Shown here piece by piece: positions 25,507-33,942 of a DNA stretch of 64,000 nt. The notes under the pieces are model-generated. The model made no database searches. It was not told the origin of the DNA and saw only the letters and a list, made by a program, of their open reading frames with translations. The DNA lies in contig NZ_JABASY010000001.1 of NCBI RefSeq assembly GCF_016107685.1, positions 276,187 through 340,186 on the forward strand, read 5' to 3'. A program made the position numbers and the translations under genes. The stretch's first letter is position 1. Each line of letters begins with the position of its first letter. The DNA comes from Brevibacterium yomogidense. GTDB taxonomy: Bacteria > Actinomycetota > Actinomycetes > Actinomycetales > Brevibacteriaceae.

Positions 25507-26181
25507 TCAGTCGAGCCCCGTGATGCGGAAGCCGGAGTGCGTCTTGTAGCGGATGTTGATGCCGATCAGGATCGGGGTGATCCCTTCGACCATCCGGCTC
25601 ATCTCGAGCCGCCCCGCGTCGACCACCCGCAATCCCTCGATCGTGCTGAGGAGTGCGGTGACGGCGTCCTTGTCCGCCTTGCTGTTCCCGCAGATGAGCG
25701 TGTCCTGCTCCAGAGTCAGCTCCGGGTTCGCGAGGTCGTCCGCACTGAGCGTGTGCAGACCGGAGACCACGCGGACGCCGTCGGGGACCAGCGCGGCGGC
25801 CTGCTGCGCAGCGGATCCGTGCCAGACCCCTGTCAGCTGGGTCGGCCTGCCCCCGATCGCCGTGCCCAGCGGCACGCACGCGTCGAGGACGATCTGGCCC
25901 TCACGCAGCCGGTCCTTCACCGACTTGAGCGTCCCGGCCTGGCTGGCGAAGGGGACCGCGACGAGGACGAAGTCGGCACCGTCCGCGGCATCACCGTTGT
26001 CCGCGCCGCTGAGTGTCCCCGACGGGACGAGCTCCGACACCCGCTCCGCCGCGGCCCGGGCCCGCTCCGCATCCCGAGAGCCGATCACCACCCTGTGCCC
26101 GGCTCCGGCCAGCCGGACGGCCATGCCGTGACCCAGGTTCCCGGTACCGCCCAGGATCGCAACGCTCTTCGCCTCTGCCAT
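25507..26181 (-). CDS. fno: F420:NADPH oxidoreductase (F420-dependent NADP reductase)
   Basis: 224 aa. Rossmann start SVAILGGTGNLGHGMAVRLAGAGHRVVIGSRD with an NADP-type Ser-Arg after beta-2; later FVLVAVPFASQ and LDACVPLGTA. The C-terminal SRMVEGITPILIGINIRYKTHSGFRITGL is typical of NpdG/Fno, which exchanges hydride between NADPH and coenzyme F420 and so supplies F420H2. The ATG follows GGAGACGAG; a longer frame reaching 26265 has a non-coding-looking N-terminus. Lies downstream of the uracil permease on the same strand, in a region with cofD/C/E and two F420-type oxidoreductases. Confidence 0.9.
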   Translation of the reverse strand: MAEAKSVAILGGTGNLGHGMAVRLAGAGHRVVIGSRDAERARAAAERVSELVPSGTLSGADNGDAADGADFVLVAVPFASQAGTLKSVKDRLREGQIVLDACVPLGTAIGGRPTQLTGVWHGSAAQQAAALVPDGVRVVSGLHTLSADDLANPELTLEQDTLICGNSKADKDAVTALLSTIEGLRVVDAGRLEMSRMVEGITPILIGINIRYKTHSGFRITGLD

Positions 26182-26233
26182 CTCGTCTCCTTCTCCTTCG
26201 TCTCTCTGTGCGTGCGCGCGGGTGCAGCGCTGT

Positions 26234-26270
26234 CCGTCGTGCACGTGCGCTTGCGGCACGTGCACGACGG
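26234..26270. terminator. Hairpin between uracil permease and fno
   Basis: 15-bp perfect stem, CCGTCGTGCACGTGC (26234-26248) against 26256-26270, loop GCTTGCG. It lies downstream of the leftward permease gene and 53 bp before the fno start, so it would separate or attenuate the two genes. Confidence 0.65.
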
Positions 26271-26285
26271 ATCAGACCTGTGCGC

Positions 26286-27902
26286 TCACTCGCGGTCGGT
26301 GCGCCGCGCGTCCGTGCCGCTCTCGTCGGACAGGCCGACATGGACGTCGTACGCGGTGCGTCCGCCGTCGTCCCCCGGATCGGTCGGGACGTCGTGCGGG
26401 GTCTCCTCGACTATGAGGGCACCCGACTCCGTCCGCCCGAGCACGCGGTGCCCGTACAGCCCGTAATTCTCGCGCAGGCGCAGCGATTCGAGGCTGTCGT
26501 GCCCCGTCCCGCCCACGGAGATCGTCGTGCCGCCCACCGCACTGTCGGCCACGTCCTCCGCGGGCGCGAAGAGTCGGCAGACGTGGTACATCACGAGGAC
26601 GACGATCGTGCCGAACGCGATGCCGGACAGCGTGAAGGTCTCCGTCACGACCAGGCTCACGTCACCGATCGCGATGATGATGCCCGCAGCGATCGGGACG
26701 ATGTTGATGGGCTTCGAGAAGTCCACCCGGTTCTCGTTCCAGATCTTCGCGCCCAGCAGCCCGATCATGCCGTAGAGCACGACCGTGATGCCGGCGAGCA
26801 CGCCGCCCGGTGTCGCGGAGATGATCGCACCGAACTTGGGTGAGAAGCCGAACACGATCGCCACGAGACCGGCGACGTAGTAGGCCGCGGTGGAATAGAC
26901 CCGCGTGTTCGCCATGACGCCGATGTTCTCCGCGTAGGTGGTGGTCGGCGAACCACCGATGGAGGTCGCCAGGACCGTGGCCACACCGTCGGCCGCGACT
27001 GCGCGCCCCATGTAGGGGTCGAGGTGATCGCCGGTCATCTCCTCCACCGCCTTCACGTGCCCCACGTTCTCCGCGACGAGCGCGATGACCGCAGGCAGCA
27101 TGAGGATGATGAAGGCGGCGTTGAACTCCGGCAGGTGCCAGCCGACGACTCCGGCTGCAGCATCCGTGGCCGGCGGGAAGCCGATCCACGGCGCGTCCAC
27201 CACCCCGGACCAGTCCACCCGGAAGTGGGTGTCCACGACGTCCGTGCCCGCGTTGTACGCGGTGATCTGACCGAACACACGGTCGAAGACCCACGACAGC
27301 GCATAGCCGAAAGCCAGGCCCAGCAGAATGGCGATCCGCCCCAGGAATCCGCGCAGAGCAACGGACATGAGGATGATGACCACCATGACGATGACCGCGA
27401 TCCACTGGTCCTGCGGCCAGTACACACCTGCGACGACCGGTGCGAGGTTGAACCCGATGAGCAGGACGACCGCACCCGTCACCACCGGCGGCAGCACCTT
27501 GACGAGGATGCCCGCGCCCAGGATGTGGATGAAGACACCCACGAGGGCGAGGACGATGCCGGCGATGAGGATCGCACCTGTGATCTGCTGCGGGGTGCCT
27601 CCTTGTGCGCTCACCGCCGCGACGCCACCCACGAATGCCGCTGATGTGCCCAGATAGCTGGGCACCTTTCCGTTCACCATGAGCAGGAAGATGATCGTCG
27701 CGAAACCGCTCATCATCACTGCGAGCTGGGGGTTGAGCCCCATGACGATCGGGAAGACGAACGTCGCCCCGAACATCGCCACGACGTGCTGGGCGCCCAA
27801 CCCGAAGGTCCGCGGCCAACTCAGCCGCTCACCGGGTGCCACCGCGCGGCCCGGGAGGACGCTCTTCCCATCCCCGTGCAGCTTCCATCCGAATGCTGAC
27901 AT
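26286..27902 (-). CDS. Uracil/xanthine permease, NCS2 family (UraA/RutG-like)
   Basis: 538 aa with about 14 membrane segments. NCS2 motifs: FGLGAQHVVAMFGATFVFPIVMG near residue 35; VIALVAENVGHVKAVEEMTG with the conserved catalytic-site Glu; and IGGSPTTTYAENIGVMANTRV, the NCS2 signature loop typical of uracil permeases. A hydrophilic C-terminal tail of about 90 residues is longer than in UraA. Proton-coupled uracil uptake fits the downstream pyrimidine-breakdown genes. Preceded on the mRNA side by the terminator of the LLM/nitrilase operon. Confidence 0.88.
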   Translation of the reverse strand: MSAFGWKLHGDGKSVLPGRAVAPGERLSWPRTFGLGAQHVVAMFGATFVFPIVMGLNPQLAVMMSGFATIIFLLMVNGKVPSYLGTSAAFVGGVAAVSAQGGTPQQITGAILIAGIVLALVGVFIHILGAGILVKVLPPVVTGAVVLLIGFNLAPVVAGVYWPQDQWIAVIVMVVIILMSVALRGFLGRIAILLGLAFGYALSWVFDRVFGQITAYNAGTDVVDTHFRVDWSGVVDAPWIGFPPATDAAAGVVGWHLPEFNAAFIILMLPAVIALVAENVGHVKAVEEMTGDHLDPYMGRAVAADGVATVLATSIGGSPTTTYAENIGVMANTRVYSTAAYYVAGLVAIVFGFSPKFGAIISATPGGVLAGITVVLYGMIGLLGAKIWNENRVDFSKPINIVPIAAGIIIAIGDVSLVVTETFTLSGIAFGTIVVLVMYHVCRLFAPAEDVADSAVGGTTISVGGTGHDSLESLRLRENYGLYGHRVLGRTESGALIVEETPHDVPTDPGDDGGRTAYDVHVGLSDESGTDARRTDRE

Positions 27903-28004
27903 GTCTCACTCCTCGTCCGGCACACCTTCGGGCCGTCTCAGGTGCAGTCGGCGTCGGTGCCGGGCTGCACGTCCATCACTTCTGTGACGCTGTGGATGCC
28001 TTCA

Positions 28005-28031
28005 CGGCGTGCGGGGTGTTCCCGCACGCCG
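28005..28031. terminator. Hairpin terminator of the nitrilase-LLM operon
   Basis: 11-bp perfect stem, CGGCGTGCGGG (28005-28015) with 28021-28031, loop GTGTT, 47 bp beyond the LLM oxidoreductase stop in the direction of transcription. Confidence 0.7.
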
Positions 28032-28077
28032 GGGCATCGGATAGGAGCTGATGCGTGTGGTCAGGGAATGGGCGTTG

Positions 28078-29106
28078 TTACGACTTCGCCTGCAGCCGCT
28101 TCGTGAACGCCGGAATCAGGGTCTCCCCGTACACCCGCAGGGTCTCCTCCTTGTTGTCGTGGTCCAGGTACCCCGCGAACTGCGTGACACCCAGCTCTTC
28201 GTACTGCCGCAGCTTCTCCGCGTGCTGCTCCGCCGTGCCGATCACGCAGAACCGCTCGACGATCTCGTCGGGGACGAAATCGACGTGGGTGTTCCCGGAG
28301 CGGCCGTGGTCGTTGTAGTCGTAGCCTTCCCGACCCTCGATGTAATCGGTGAGCGCCCTCGGTACGGTTCCGTCGGATCCGTACCGCGTGACGATGTCCG
28401 CGACGTGGTTGCCCACCATGCCCCCGAACCAGCGGCACTGGTCGATCGCGTGCCGATAGCCCTCCTCCGTGCCGTCCGTGACGTAGAACGGTGCGGCCAC
28501 GCAGAACGACACCTCGTCGGGGTCGCGCCCTGCCGCTGAGGCGGCGTCGCGCACGGTCTTGATCATCCACTCCGCGATCTCGATGTCGCCGCACTGCAGG
28601 ATGAAGCCGTCGCCCGTCTCACCGGCGATCGCCAGCGCCTTGGGCCCGTAGGCGGCGACCCACACGTCCAGCTCGGAATCCTCCGACCAGGGCAGGCGGA
28701 TCTCCGCGTCGTTGATTGTGACGGACCGGGAGTTCGCCAGTTCGCGGATCACGCCGATCGACTCCCTGAATTCCCGCAGGGTGACCGGCTTCTTGTTCAT
28801 GACGCGCAGCGAGGAGTCGCCACGGCCGATCCCACAGATCGTGCGGTTGCCGAAGTGGTGGTTGAGAGTCGCATACGTCGACGCCGTCACCGTGAGGTCC
28901 CTCGTCGCGGGGTTCGTGACCATCGGGCCGACGGTGATCCGCTTCGTGTGCTCGAGGATCAGGGAGTACAGGACGTACGGCTCCTGCCACAGGATGTGGG
29001 AGTCATAGGTCCAGAAGTGGCTGAATTTGTGCTCCTCCGCCTTCTTCGCGAGCGAGACGGTTCTCGATGCGGGCGGGTTGGCTTGGATGACGACACCGAA
29101 ATCCAT
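28078..29106 (-). CDS. LLM class F420-type oxidoreductase (CPS_4043/TIGR03842-like)
   Basis: 342 aa luciferase-like enzyme. MDFGVVIQANPPASRTVSLAKKAEEHKFSHFW-type start, VGPMVTNPATRDLTVTAS, and GIGRGDSSLRVMNKKPVTL at the cofactor-phosphate loop, followed by VWVAAYGPKALAIAGETGDGF. This subgroup is repeatedly found with hydantoinase/dihydropyrimidinase and nitrilase genes, as here. The family name implies F420, but members occur in bacteria without F420, so FMN cannot be excluded. AAGGAGATTC precedes the ATG. Second gene after the nitrilase. Proposed role: the missing uracil-to-dihydrouracil reduction; this is inference. Confidence 0.85.
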   Translation of the reverse strand: MDFGVVIQANPPASRTVSLAKKAEEHKFSHFWTYDSHILWQEPYVLYSLILEHTKRITVGPMVTNPATRDLTVTASTYATLNHHFGNRTICGIGRGDSSLRVMNKKPVTLREFRESIGVIRELANSRSVTINDAEIRLPWSEDSELDVWVAAYGPKALAIAGETGDGFILQCGDIEIAEWMIKTVRDAASAAGRDPDEVSFCVAAPFYVTDGTEEGYRHAIDQCRWFGGMVGNHVADIVTRYGSDGTVPRALTDYIEGREGYDYNDHGRSGNTHVDFVPDEIVERFCVIGTAEQHAEKLRQYEELGVTQFAGYLDHDNKEETLRVYGETLIPAFTKRLQAKS

Positions 29107-29183
29107 TGCTGAATCTCCTTCGATTCGATGGGATCCCTCGTGACGACCGGCCGTCTTCGCCGGCACGGCGTCACAGGGGCTGT

Positions 29184-30026
29184 TCAGGGGGCGGTGATCG
29201 CGTCGTACGTGTCGGGGCGACGATCGCGGTAGAACTGGAAGCCGTCTCGCGTCTCCCGCACCTGGCTCAGATCGAGGTCCCGGATGAGGATCTCCTCCTG
29301 CGCAGACGAGGCGACCTCCCCCACGTAGTTGCCCTTGGGGTCCGCGAAGTAGGAGGAGCCGTAGAACTCGACGGCCTGCTCGCCGTATTCGTTGTCCTCC
29401 CGTCCCACACGGTTGGAGACCGCGACGAAGTACTGGTTCGCCCCGGCGGCGGACGTCTGCTCCAGCTCCCACAGCCTGTTCGACAGGCCGGGCTTGGACG
29501 CGTTCGGGTTGAAGACGATCTGGGCGCCGGCCAGGCCGAGCATCCGCCACCCCTCCGGGAAGTGCCGGTCGTAGCAGATCGACACGCCGATCCTCCCGAT
29601 CGCGGTGTCGAAGACCGGCCATCCCAGGTTCCCGGGGCGGAAGTAGAACTTCTCCCAGAAGCTCTCGACGTGGGGAAGGTGGTTCTTCCGATACGTGCCG
29701 AGGTTCGTCCCGTCCGCGTCGACGACGACCGCGGAGTTGTAGTAGACGCCGGGCATCTCCTCCTCGTACATCGGGAGGATCGTGACGATGCCCAACTCCT
29801 TGGCGAGGGCAGAGAACCGCTGGACGATCGGTCCGTCCGCGGCTTCCGCGAACGCGTAGTACTTCCGGTCCTGGGTGATGCCGAAGTACGGCCCGTAGAA
29901 GAGCTCCTGGAAGCAGATGGCCTCTGCCCCCTGCGCCGCGGCGTCCCGGACGAACTGCTCGTGCTTGTCGAGCATGGATTCCTTGTCGCCGGTCCAGGTG
30001 GTCTGCGTGACTGCGACGCGAACCAT
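29184..30026 (-). CDS. Nitrilase-superfamily beta-ureidopropionase-like hydrolase
   Basis: 280 aa. The catalytic triad is visible: Glu in ICFQELFYGPYFG, Lys in YRKNHLPHVESFWEKFYF and Cys in VSICYDRHFPEGWRML. The FYFRPG and LPHVESFWEKFYF details match beta-ureidopropionase/N-carbamoylputrescine amidase relatives. These hydrolyse N-carbamoyl-beta-alanine to beta-alanine, CO2 and ammonia, the last step of reductive pyrimidine catabolism. Start by strong GAGGAGG; the stop of a 37-codon leader frame overlaps this site. First structural gene of the operon under the conserved element at 30166. Confidence 0.88.
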   Translation of the reverse strand: MVRVAVTQTTWTGDKESMLDKHEQFVRDAAAQGAEAICFQELFYGPYFGITQDRKYYAFAEAADGPIVQRFSALAKELGIVTILPMYEEEMPGVYYNSAVVVDADGTNLGTYRKNHLPHVESFWEKFYFRPGNLGWPVFDTAIGRIGVSICYDRHFPEGWRMLGLAGAQIVFNPNASKPGLSNRLWELEQTSAAGANQYFVAVSNRVGREDNEYGEQAVEFYGSSYFADPKGNYVGEVASSAQEEILIRDLDLSQVRETRDGFQFYRDRRPDTYDAITAP

Positions 30027-30036
30027 GGTCGCCTCC

Positions 30037-30150
30037 TCAGCTGTGGGGAAAGTGATCGGGTTCCTGGCGGACACCCACGGTCCGCAGGATGAGCAGGTCG
30101 GTTTCCGCGGGAGTCTTCGTCGGCTCCACGGGGCCTGTGTGTCCTTCCAT
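30037..30150 (-). CDS. Possible 37-aa leader peptide before the nitrilase gene
   Basis: An ATG located exactly 15 nt after the conserved 55-bp element opens a frame (MEGHTGPVEPTKTPAETD and onward) ending in TGA directly against the nitrilase Shine-Dalgarno GGAGG. The equally spaced ATG after the second copy of the element (38124) is in frame with the NCS1 permease. There is no Shine-Dalgarno sequence for this ATG. Position suggests a translated leader coupling to the nitrilase start; it may also be chance. Confidence 0.35.
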   Translation of the reverse strand: MEGHTGPVEPTKTPAETDLLILRTVGVRQEPDHFPHS

Positions 30151-30165
30151 CTTCGAGCCAGCCGT

Positions 30166-30220
30166 GTGATGTGTCTAACATTCAGTTCCGGACAGGCTCG
30201 CCACTGAAATCGATGAGGCG
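30166..30220 (-). promoter_or_regulatory. Conserved 55-bp promoter/operator element, copy 1 (nitrilase operon)
   Basis: On the minus strand this matches 38054-38108 on the plus strand at 47 of 55 positions. Invariant blocks are ATCGATTTC, GTGGCGAGCCTGTCC, AACTG and GTTAGACAC. Both copies point toward their operon. Likely promoter plus activator or repressor site of a shared pyrimidine regulon. Confidence 0.7.
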
Positions 30221-30263
30221 CTTTCCGTAGGACACGACAAGCCTCCTTCACACCTCTCCGGCA

Positions 30264-30269
30264 TAGACT
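30264..30269 (+). promoter_or_regulatory. -10 box TAGACT before cofD
   Basis: TAGACT is placed to start transcription near 30276, giving a 44-nt leader with GGAAGGGG before the ATG at 30320. GTG codons at 30272 and 30278 are alternative starts; 30278 would be near-leaderless. Confidence 0.4.
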
Positions 30270-30319
30270 CCGTGACGGTGCACGCATGGGGGCGAGCGCG
30301 ATCGGAAGGGGCAGCAGCG

Positions 30320-31384
30320 ATGGAGGATGCAGGCGTCGACGCACTGCGGCAGCATGCGGACCCCGCTGCGCCACAGAGGATCACGGTGCTGTCCGGCGGG
30401 GTGGGCGGTGCGAAGTTCGCCCGCGGTCTGCGGCACTACGTGCAGCGGGTGGGCGCCGACCGTGCCGGCGACACCCCCGCACCGGCCACCGTCACCTGCG
30501 TCGTGAACACCGGCGACGACATGTGGCTGAACGGGCTGCGTGTCTGCCCCGACCTCGATTCGGTGATGTACGGGCTCGCAGGTGTCAACGACCGTGAGCG
30601 CGGCTGGGGACGTGCGGGGGAATCGGAGCGGGTGAGCGCGGAGCTCCTCGCGTACGGCGTGGGCGCCGACTGGTTCACACTGGGCGACCTCGACCTCGCG
30701 ACGCACATCGCCCGGACCCAGATGCTGCGCGAGGGGACGGGGCTGGTGGAGGCCACCCGCGTCCTCGCGTCGCGGTGGGACCTGGGTGCCACGCTGCTGC
30801 CAGCGACGGAGCACGAGGTGGAGACCCGGGTCCAGGTGGGCGACCACCCGGGCGACACTCTCCACTTCGAGGAGTGGTGGGTGCGTCATCGTGCGGCCCT
30901 GCCCGCCCGGCGGTTCCTCCACGACGGCGCCCCGTCCGCGGTGCCCGCTCCGGGTGTCCTGGACGCCATCGCGGGCGCAGACCTCCTCATCCTCGCCCCG
31001 TCCAATCCCATCGTGTCGATCGGGGCGATCCTCGCGATCCCGGGCATCCGGGAGGCGCTGCGCGCAGCAGGCGCGCCCGTCATCGGGGTCTCACCGATCA
31101 TCGGCGGTGCGCACGTGCTGGGCATGGCCGCGCAGTGCCTGCGTGCCGTGGGCGCCGAGGTCTCCGCAGCAGGGGTCGCAGAGCATCTGGGCAGTGCTGG
31201 GGAACCGGAGGGTCTGCTGGACGGCTGGCTCATGGACACCACCGATGCGGGATCCGTCGCCCGGGTGGAGGCCCACGGGATCCGTGCCGCCGCAGTGCCG
31301 CTGCTCATGACGACGGACGCGCTCACCGCGGACATCGTGCACGCCGTGCACCAGCTGGCCGCCCGTGTGGTGGCGGACCGCTGA
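30320..31384 (+). CDS. cofD: 2-phospho-L-lactate transferase (F420-0 synthesis)
   Basis: 354 aa from the ATG with GGAAGGGG upstream. N-terminal ITVLSGGVGGAKFARGL is the CofD/FbiA signature; VVNTGDDMWLNGLRVCPDLDSVMYGL and LGDLDLATHIARTQ follow in the usual order, with LAPSNPIVSIGAIL and GVSPIIGGAHVLGMAAQCL later. It joins the phospholactyl or phosphoenolpyruvyl moiety to FO, giving (dehydro-)F420-0. It converges on cofC with a 2-bp gap. The start could be up to 16 codons further upstream (GTG). Confidence 0.93.
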   Translation: MEDAGVDALRQHADPAAPQRITVLSGGVGGAKFARGLRHYVQRVGADRAGDTPAPATVTCVVNTGDDMWLNGLRVCPDLDSVMYGLAGVNDRERGWGRAGESERVSAELLAYGVGADWFTLGDLDLATHIARTQMLREGTGLVEATRVLASRWDLGATLLPATEHEVETRVQVGDHPGDTLHFEEWWVRHRAALPARRFLHDGAPSAVPAPGVLDAIAGADLLILAPSNPIVSIGAILAIPGIREALRAAGAPVIGVSPIIGGAHVLGMAAQCLRAVGAEVSAAGVAEHLGSAGEPEGLLDGWLMDTTDAGSVARVEAHGIRAAAVPLLMTTDALTADIVHAVHQLAARVVADR

Positions 31385-31386
31385 CC

Positions 31387-32106
31387 CTACGCGGTCACCA
31401 GCCCGCTGAGCGCTGCCTCCGTCATGGGCCCCACGCCCAGGCGGCGGGCCGCTTCGAGGTCCGCGCGCGTGTCGACGTCGCGGCGCAGGCCCGGATGGTC
31501 ACCGGTGAGCGCGACGTGACCGGCGCGCACGTGCCGGGCGAACGACCCCTCCCCGAAGAGGGGGTGCAGTCGGACCGGACGGGACACCTCCTGCCCGACC
31601 ACGGGGTTCGCGGTGAGGAGCACCGTGCCGGTGCCCTCGGCATCCGCGAGGACGGTCAGGCGGTGGTCCTCGGCTGCTGCGAGCACCCGGTCGATGCCCG
31701 CGCCCGAGGCGGCCGGCAGGTCCCCGGTCATCGCGGCCACCCGCCGCAGCGGCTCCTGCTGCCGGACGACGGCGACTCCGGCCTCGATCGCGGGGTTGAG
31801 TCCCGGACCGCGGGTCTCGTCGACGATCACGGCGCCCCGCAGCCCCAGCTCCGCGGCGGCACGCGGGTCCGCTGTCACGACGAGGACCCGTCTCACGCGG
31901 GTGGCTGAGAGCGCAGCGGCGACCGCGTCGAGTGCGAACGACAGCGCCAGTCGCCGCCTGCAGGCGCTGTCCACGCCGTCCAGGCGGCTCTTCGCGCTGT
32001 CCAGCCGTTTGACCGGGATGACGAGGTCCCACGACAGCGCGTCCGATCCCACCCGCCCACGGGCCGCCCGCCCACCGGCCGGCGCCCCGGCGACCGTTCC
32101 GTGCAT
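31387..32106 (-). CDS. cofC: 2-phospho-L-lactate guanylyltransferase (FbiD-like)
   Basis: 239 aa. After a 28-residue Ala/Gly/Arg-rich start the core begins LVIPVKRLDSAKSRL, with VVTADPRAAAELGLRGA, GLNPAIEAG, MTGDLPA and ARHVRAGHVALTGDHPGLRRDVDTRADLEAA. This is the nucleotidyltransferase fold of CofC/FbiD, which activates phospholactate or phosphoenolpyruvate with GTP for CofD. The ATG overlaps the cofE stop by 1 nt (TGATG). Core motifs are convincing despite moderate length. Confidence 0.9.
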   Translation of the reverse strand: MHGTVAGAPAGGRAARGRVGSDALSWDLVIPVKRLDSAKSRLDGVDSACRRRLALSFALDAVAAALSATRVRRVLVVTADPRAAAELGLRGAVIVDETRGPGLNPAIEAGVAVVRQQEPLRRVAAMTGDLPAASGAGIDRVLAAAEDHRLTVLADAEGTGTVLLTANPVVGQEVSRPVRLHPLFGEGSFARHVRAGHVALTGDHPGLRRDVDTRADLEAARRLGVGPMTEAALSGLVTA

Positions 32107-32882
32107 CACGGCTCGATCCCGTGGTCGCGCAGCGCCGCCGCGTAGCCGGCGCTCCAGGATTCGGCGGCCCCGGTGTGGAACATGTCCTCGTCGGTCGCGC
32201 GCAGGAGCGATCGTGCGGTCCTCGTCTCCGCAGGATCCTCCCGATCGACCAGGTCGCCCAGACCGCGGACGACCGCCACGGGACACCCGGTCGCCTTGCC
32301 CTTGACGAGGTCCGCCGCCGCCGCGATCTCGTCCGCGACCGCGGTCACGGTCACGTTCATCTCCTGCCCGTACTCGTCGCGCTCGCCGCGCAGGTCGAGG
32401 ACCTCCGTCATCCCCGCGACCCCGATGGCCGCGTCCGTCTGCCCGACCCTCCAGGCGCGCCCCAGCGTGTCGGTGACGACGACCCCCACGGCGATGCCCA
32501 GCCGGTCGCGCACCGCGGACACGATCGTCCGTGCCGACCGGTCGGGGTCCAGCGGCAGGAGCAGGACGGTGCCGACCGGGACGTTGCTGTTGTCGACGCC
32601 GGCGGCGGCCGCGATGATCCCCAGACGGTTCTCGACGATGCGGACCGTCCCACCGGGGGTGGGGCGGCTCGCGACCATGCGGACCGTCTCCTCGGTGATC
32701 GCCTGTTCACGGTCCGCGGCCTCGACGAAGCGGTCCTCCGCCTTGGAGACGATCTTCGAGGTCACCGCCAGGACGTCCCCGTCGCGCAGCCGCCCGTCTG
32801 CTGCTGCGATGATGAGGTCGGCCAGATCGTCCCCCGCCCGGATCTCACCGATGCCCTCGAGTGCGAAGATCTGTAGGCTCAT
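32106..32882 (-). CDS. cofE: Coenzyme F420-0:L-glutamate ligase
   Basis: 258 aa, the CofE domain alone without the FbiB-type nitroreductase C-domain of mycobacteria. Motifs: [76 protein letters not shown] and [10 protein letters not shown]. It adds the gamma-linked glutamate tail to F420-0. The ATG follows GAGAGGAG. It is divergent from the F420-type G6PDH-like gene, with a 61-bp shared promoter gap. Confidence 0.94.
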   Translation of the reverse strand: MSLQIFALEGIGEIRAGDDLADLIIAAADGRLRDGDVLAVTSKIVSKAEDRFVEAADREQAITEETVRMVASRPTPGGTVRIVENRLGIIAAAAGVDNSNVPVGTVLLLPLDPDRSARTIVSAVRDRLGIAVGVVVTDTLGRAWRVGQTDAAIGVAGMTEVLDLRGERDEYGQEMNVTVTAVADEIAAAADLVKGKATGCPVAVVRGLGDLVDREDPAETRTARSLLRATDEDMFHTGAAESWSAGYAAALRDHGIEP

Positions 32883-32943
32883 GGACTGCTCCTCTCGTAC
32901 TGCTACTGATGTTCAGGAACCGCTGCTGTCGTAGGAGGTCTGC

Positions 32944-33942
32944 ATGGTGTCGATCGGTCTGTCGCTGCGTCTCGAGCACACGCACCCCCGCACCGCGGTC
33001 GACGTGGCGGTGCGTGCGGAGGCGCACGGCTTCTCCGGTGTGATGGCCGCGGACCACTTCCAGCCGTGGACCCCGGAGCAGGGGCAGTCCCCGTTCGTCT
33101 GGAGCGTCCTCGCGGCGATCGGCGAGCACACGACGGGCGATCTGGGTCCGGGGGTGACGACACCCAGCTTCCGCTGGCACCCCGCCGTCGTCGCCCAGGC
33201 GTCCGCGACGACCGCGGCGATGTTCCCCGGCCGGCACTGGCTGGGGATCGGGTCCGGGGAGGCGATCAACGAGCACGTGGTCGCCCAGTACTGGCCGGAG
33301 GCCCCGGAGCGGATCGACCGCATGTTCGAGGCGACGGATCTCATCCGGAAGCTGTTCGCGGGGTCGCTCCAGCACCGGGACATCCGCTACTCCGGTCGGT
33401 TCTTCTCGATGGAGTCGACCCGGCTGTGGACGATGCCGGACACCGCTCCCGAGGTCCTGGTCGCCGCATCCGGCCCCGTCACCGCGAAGCGTGTGGGCCG
33501 GTCCGCGGACGGGATCATCACGGTGGGGGCTCCGGGTGACAAGGTGCCCCAGCTGCTCACGCGCTTCGCGGAGGGCGCTCGTGAAGCGGGCCGGGACCCG
33601 CGCACGATGACGAAGGCGATCCAGCTGCACCTGTCGTGGGCGGGCAGTGCGGAGGAGGCGGAGCGGCAGGCGCTCGAGCGGTGGCCGATCGGTGCGATGC
33701 CGTTCCGCAAGTCCGACATCCGCTCGCCGTACGACTTCAAGCAGCTCGCCCGGAACGTGAGGACCGAGGACTTCGCCGGTCACGTCCTCATCTCCCCCGA
33801 CCTCGACGAGCACCGGGACTACATCCAGGCGCACATCGACATGGGCTTCGACCGCATCTACCTCCATCATGTCGGGGAGGACCAGCGGGCGTGGGTCGAG
33901 GCGTTCGGGACGAGGGTCCTGCCCGGGCTGCGACTCTCCTGA
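32944..33942 (+). CDS. LLM class F420-dependent oxidoreductase, G6PDH-like (TIGR03557-like)
   Basis: 332 aa. Start ATG with AGGAGGTCTGC before it. GVMAADHFQPWTPEQGQSPFVWSVLAAIG and LGIGSGEAINEHV match the F420-dependent glucose-6-phosphate dehydrogenase group, including the cofactor-binding GSGEAINEH; the substrate is not necessarily glucose-6-phosphate. It may generate F420H2. Divergent from cofE. The last 76 bp overlap the convergent ABC ATPase gene, and both reading frames remain plausible over the overlap. Confidence 0.88.
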   Translation: MVSIGLSLRLEHTHPRTAVDVAVRAEAHGFSGVMAADHFQPWTPEQGQSPFVWSVLAAIGEHTTGDLGPGVTTPSFRWHPAVVAQASATTAAMFPGRHWLGIGSGEAINEHVVAQYWPEAPERIDRMFEATDLIRKLFAGSLQHRDIRYSGRFFSMESTRLWTMPDTAPEVLVAASGPVTAKRVGRSADGIITVGAPGDKVPQLLTRFAEGAREAGRDPRTMTKAIQLHLSWAGSAEEAERQALERWPIGAMPFRKSDIRSPYDFKQLARNVRTEDFAGHVLISPDLDEHRDYIQAHIDMGFDRIYLHHVGEDQRAWVEAFGTRVLPGLRLS

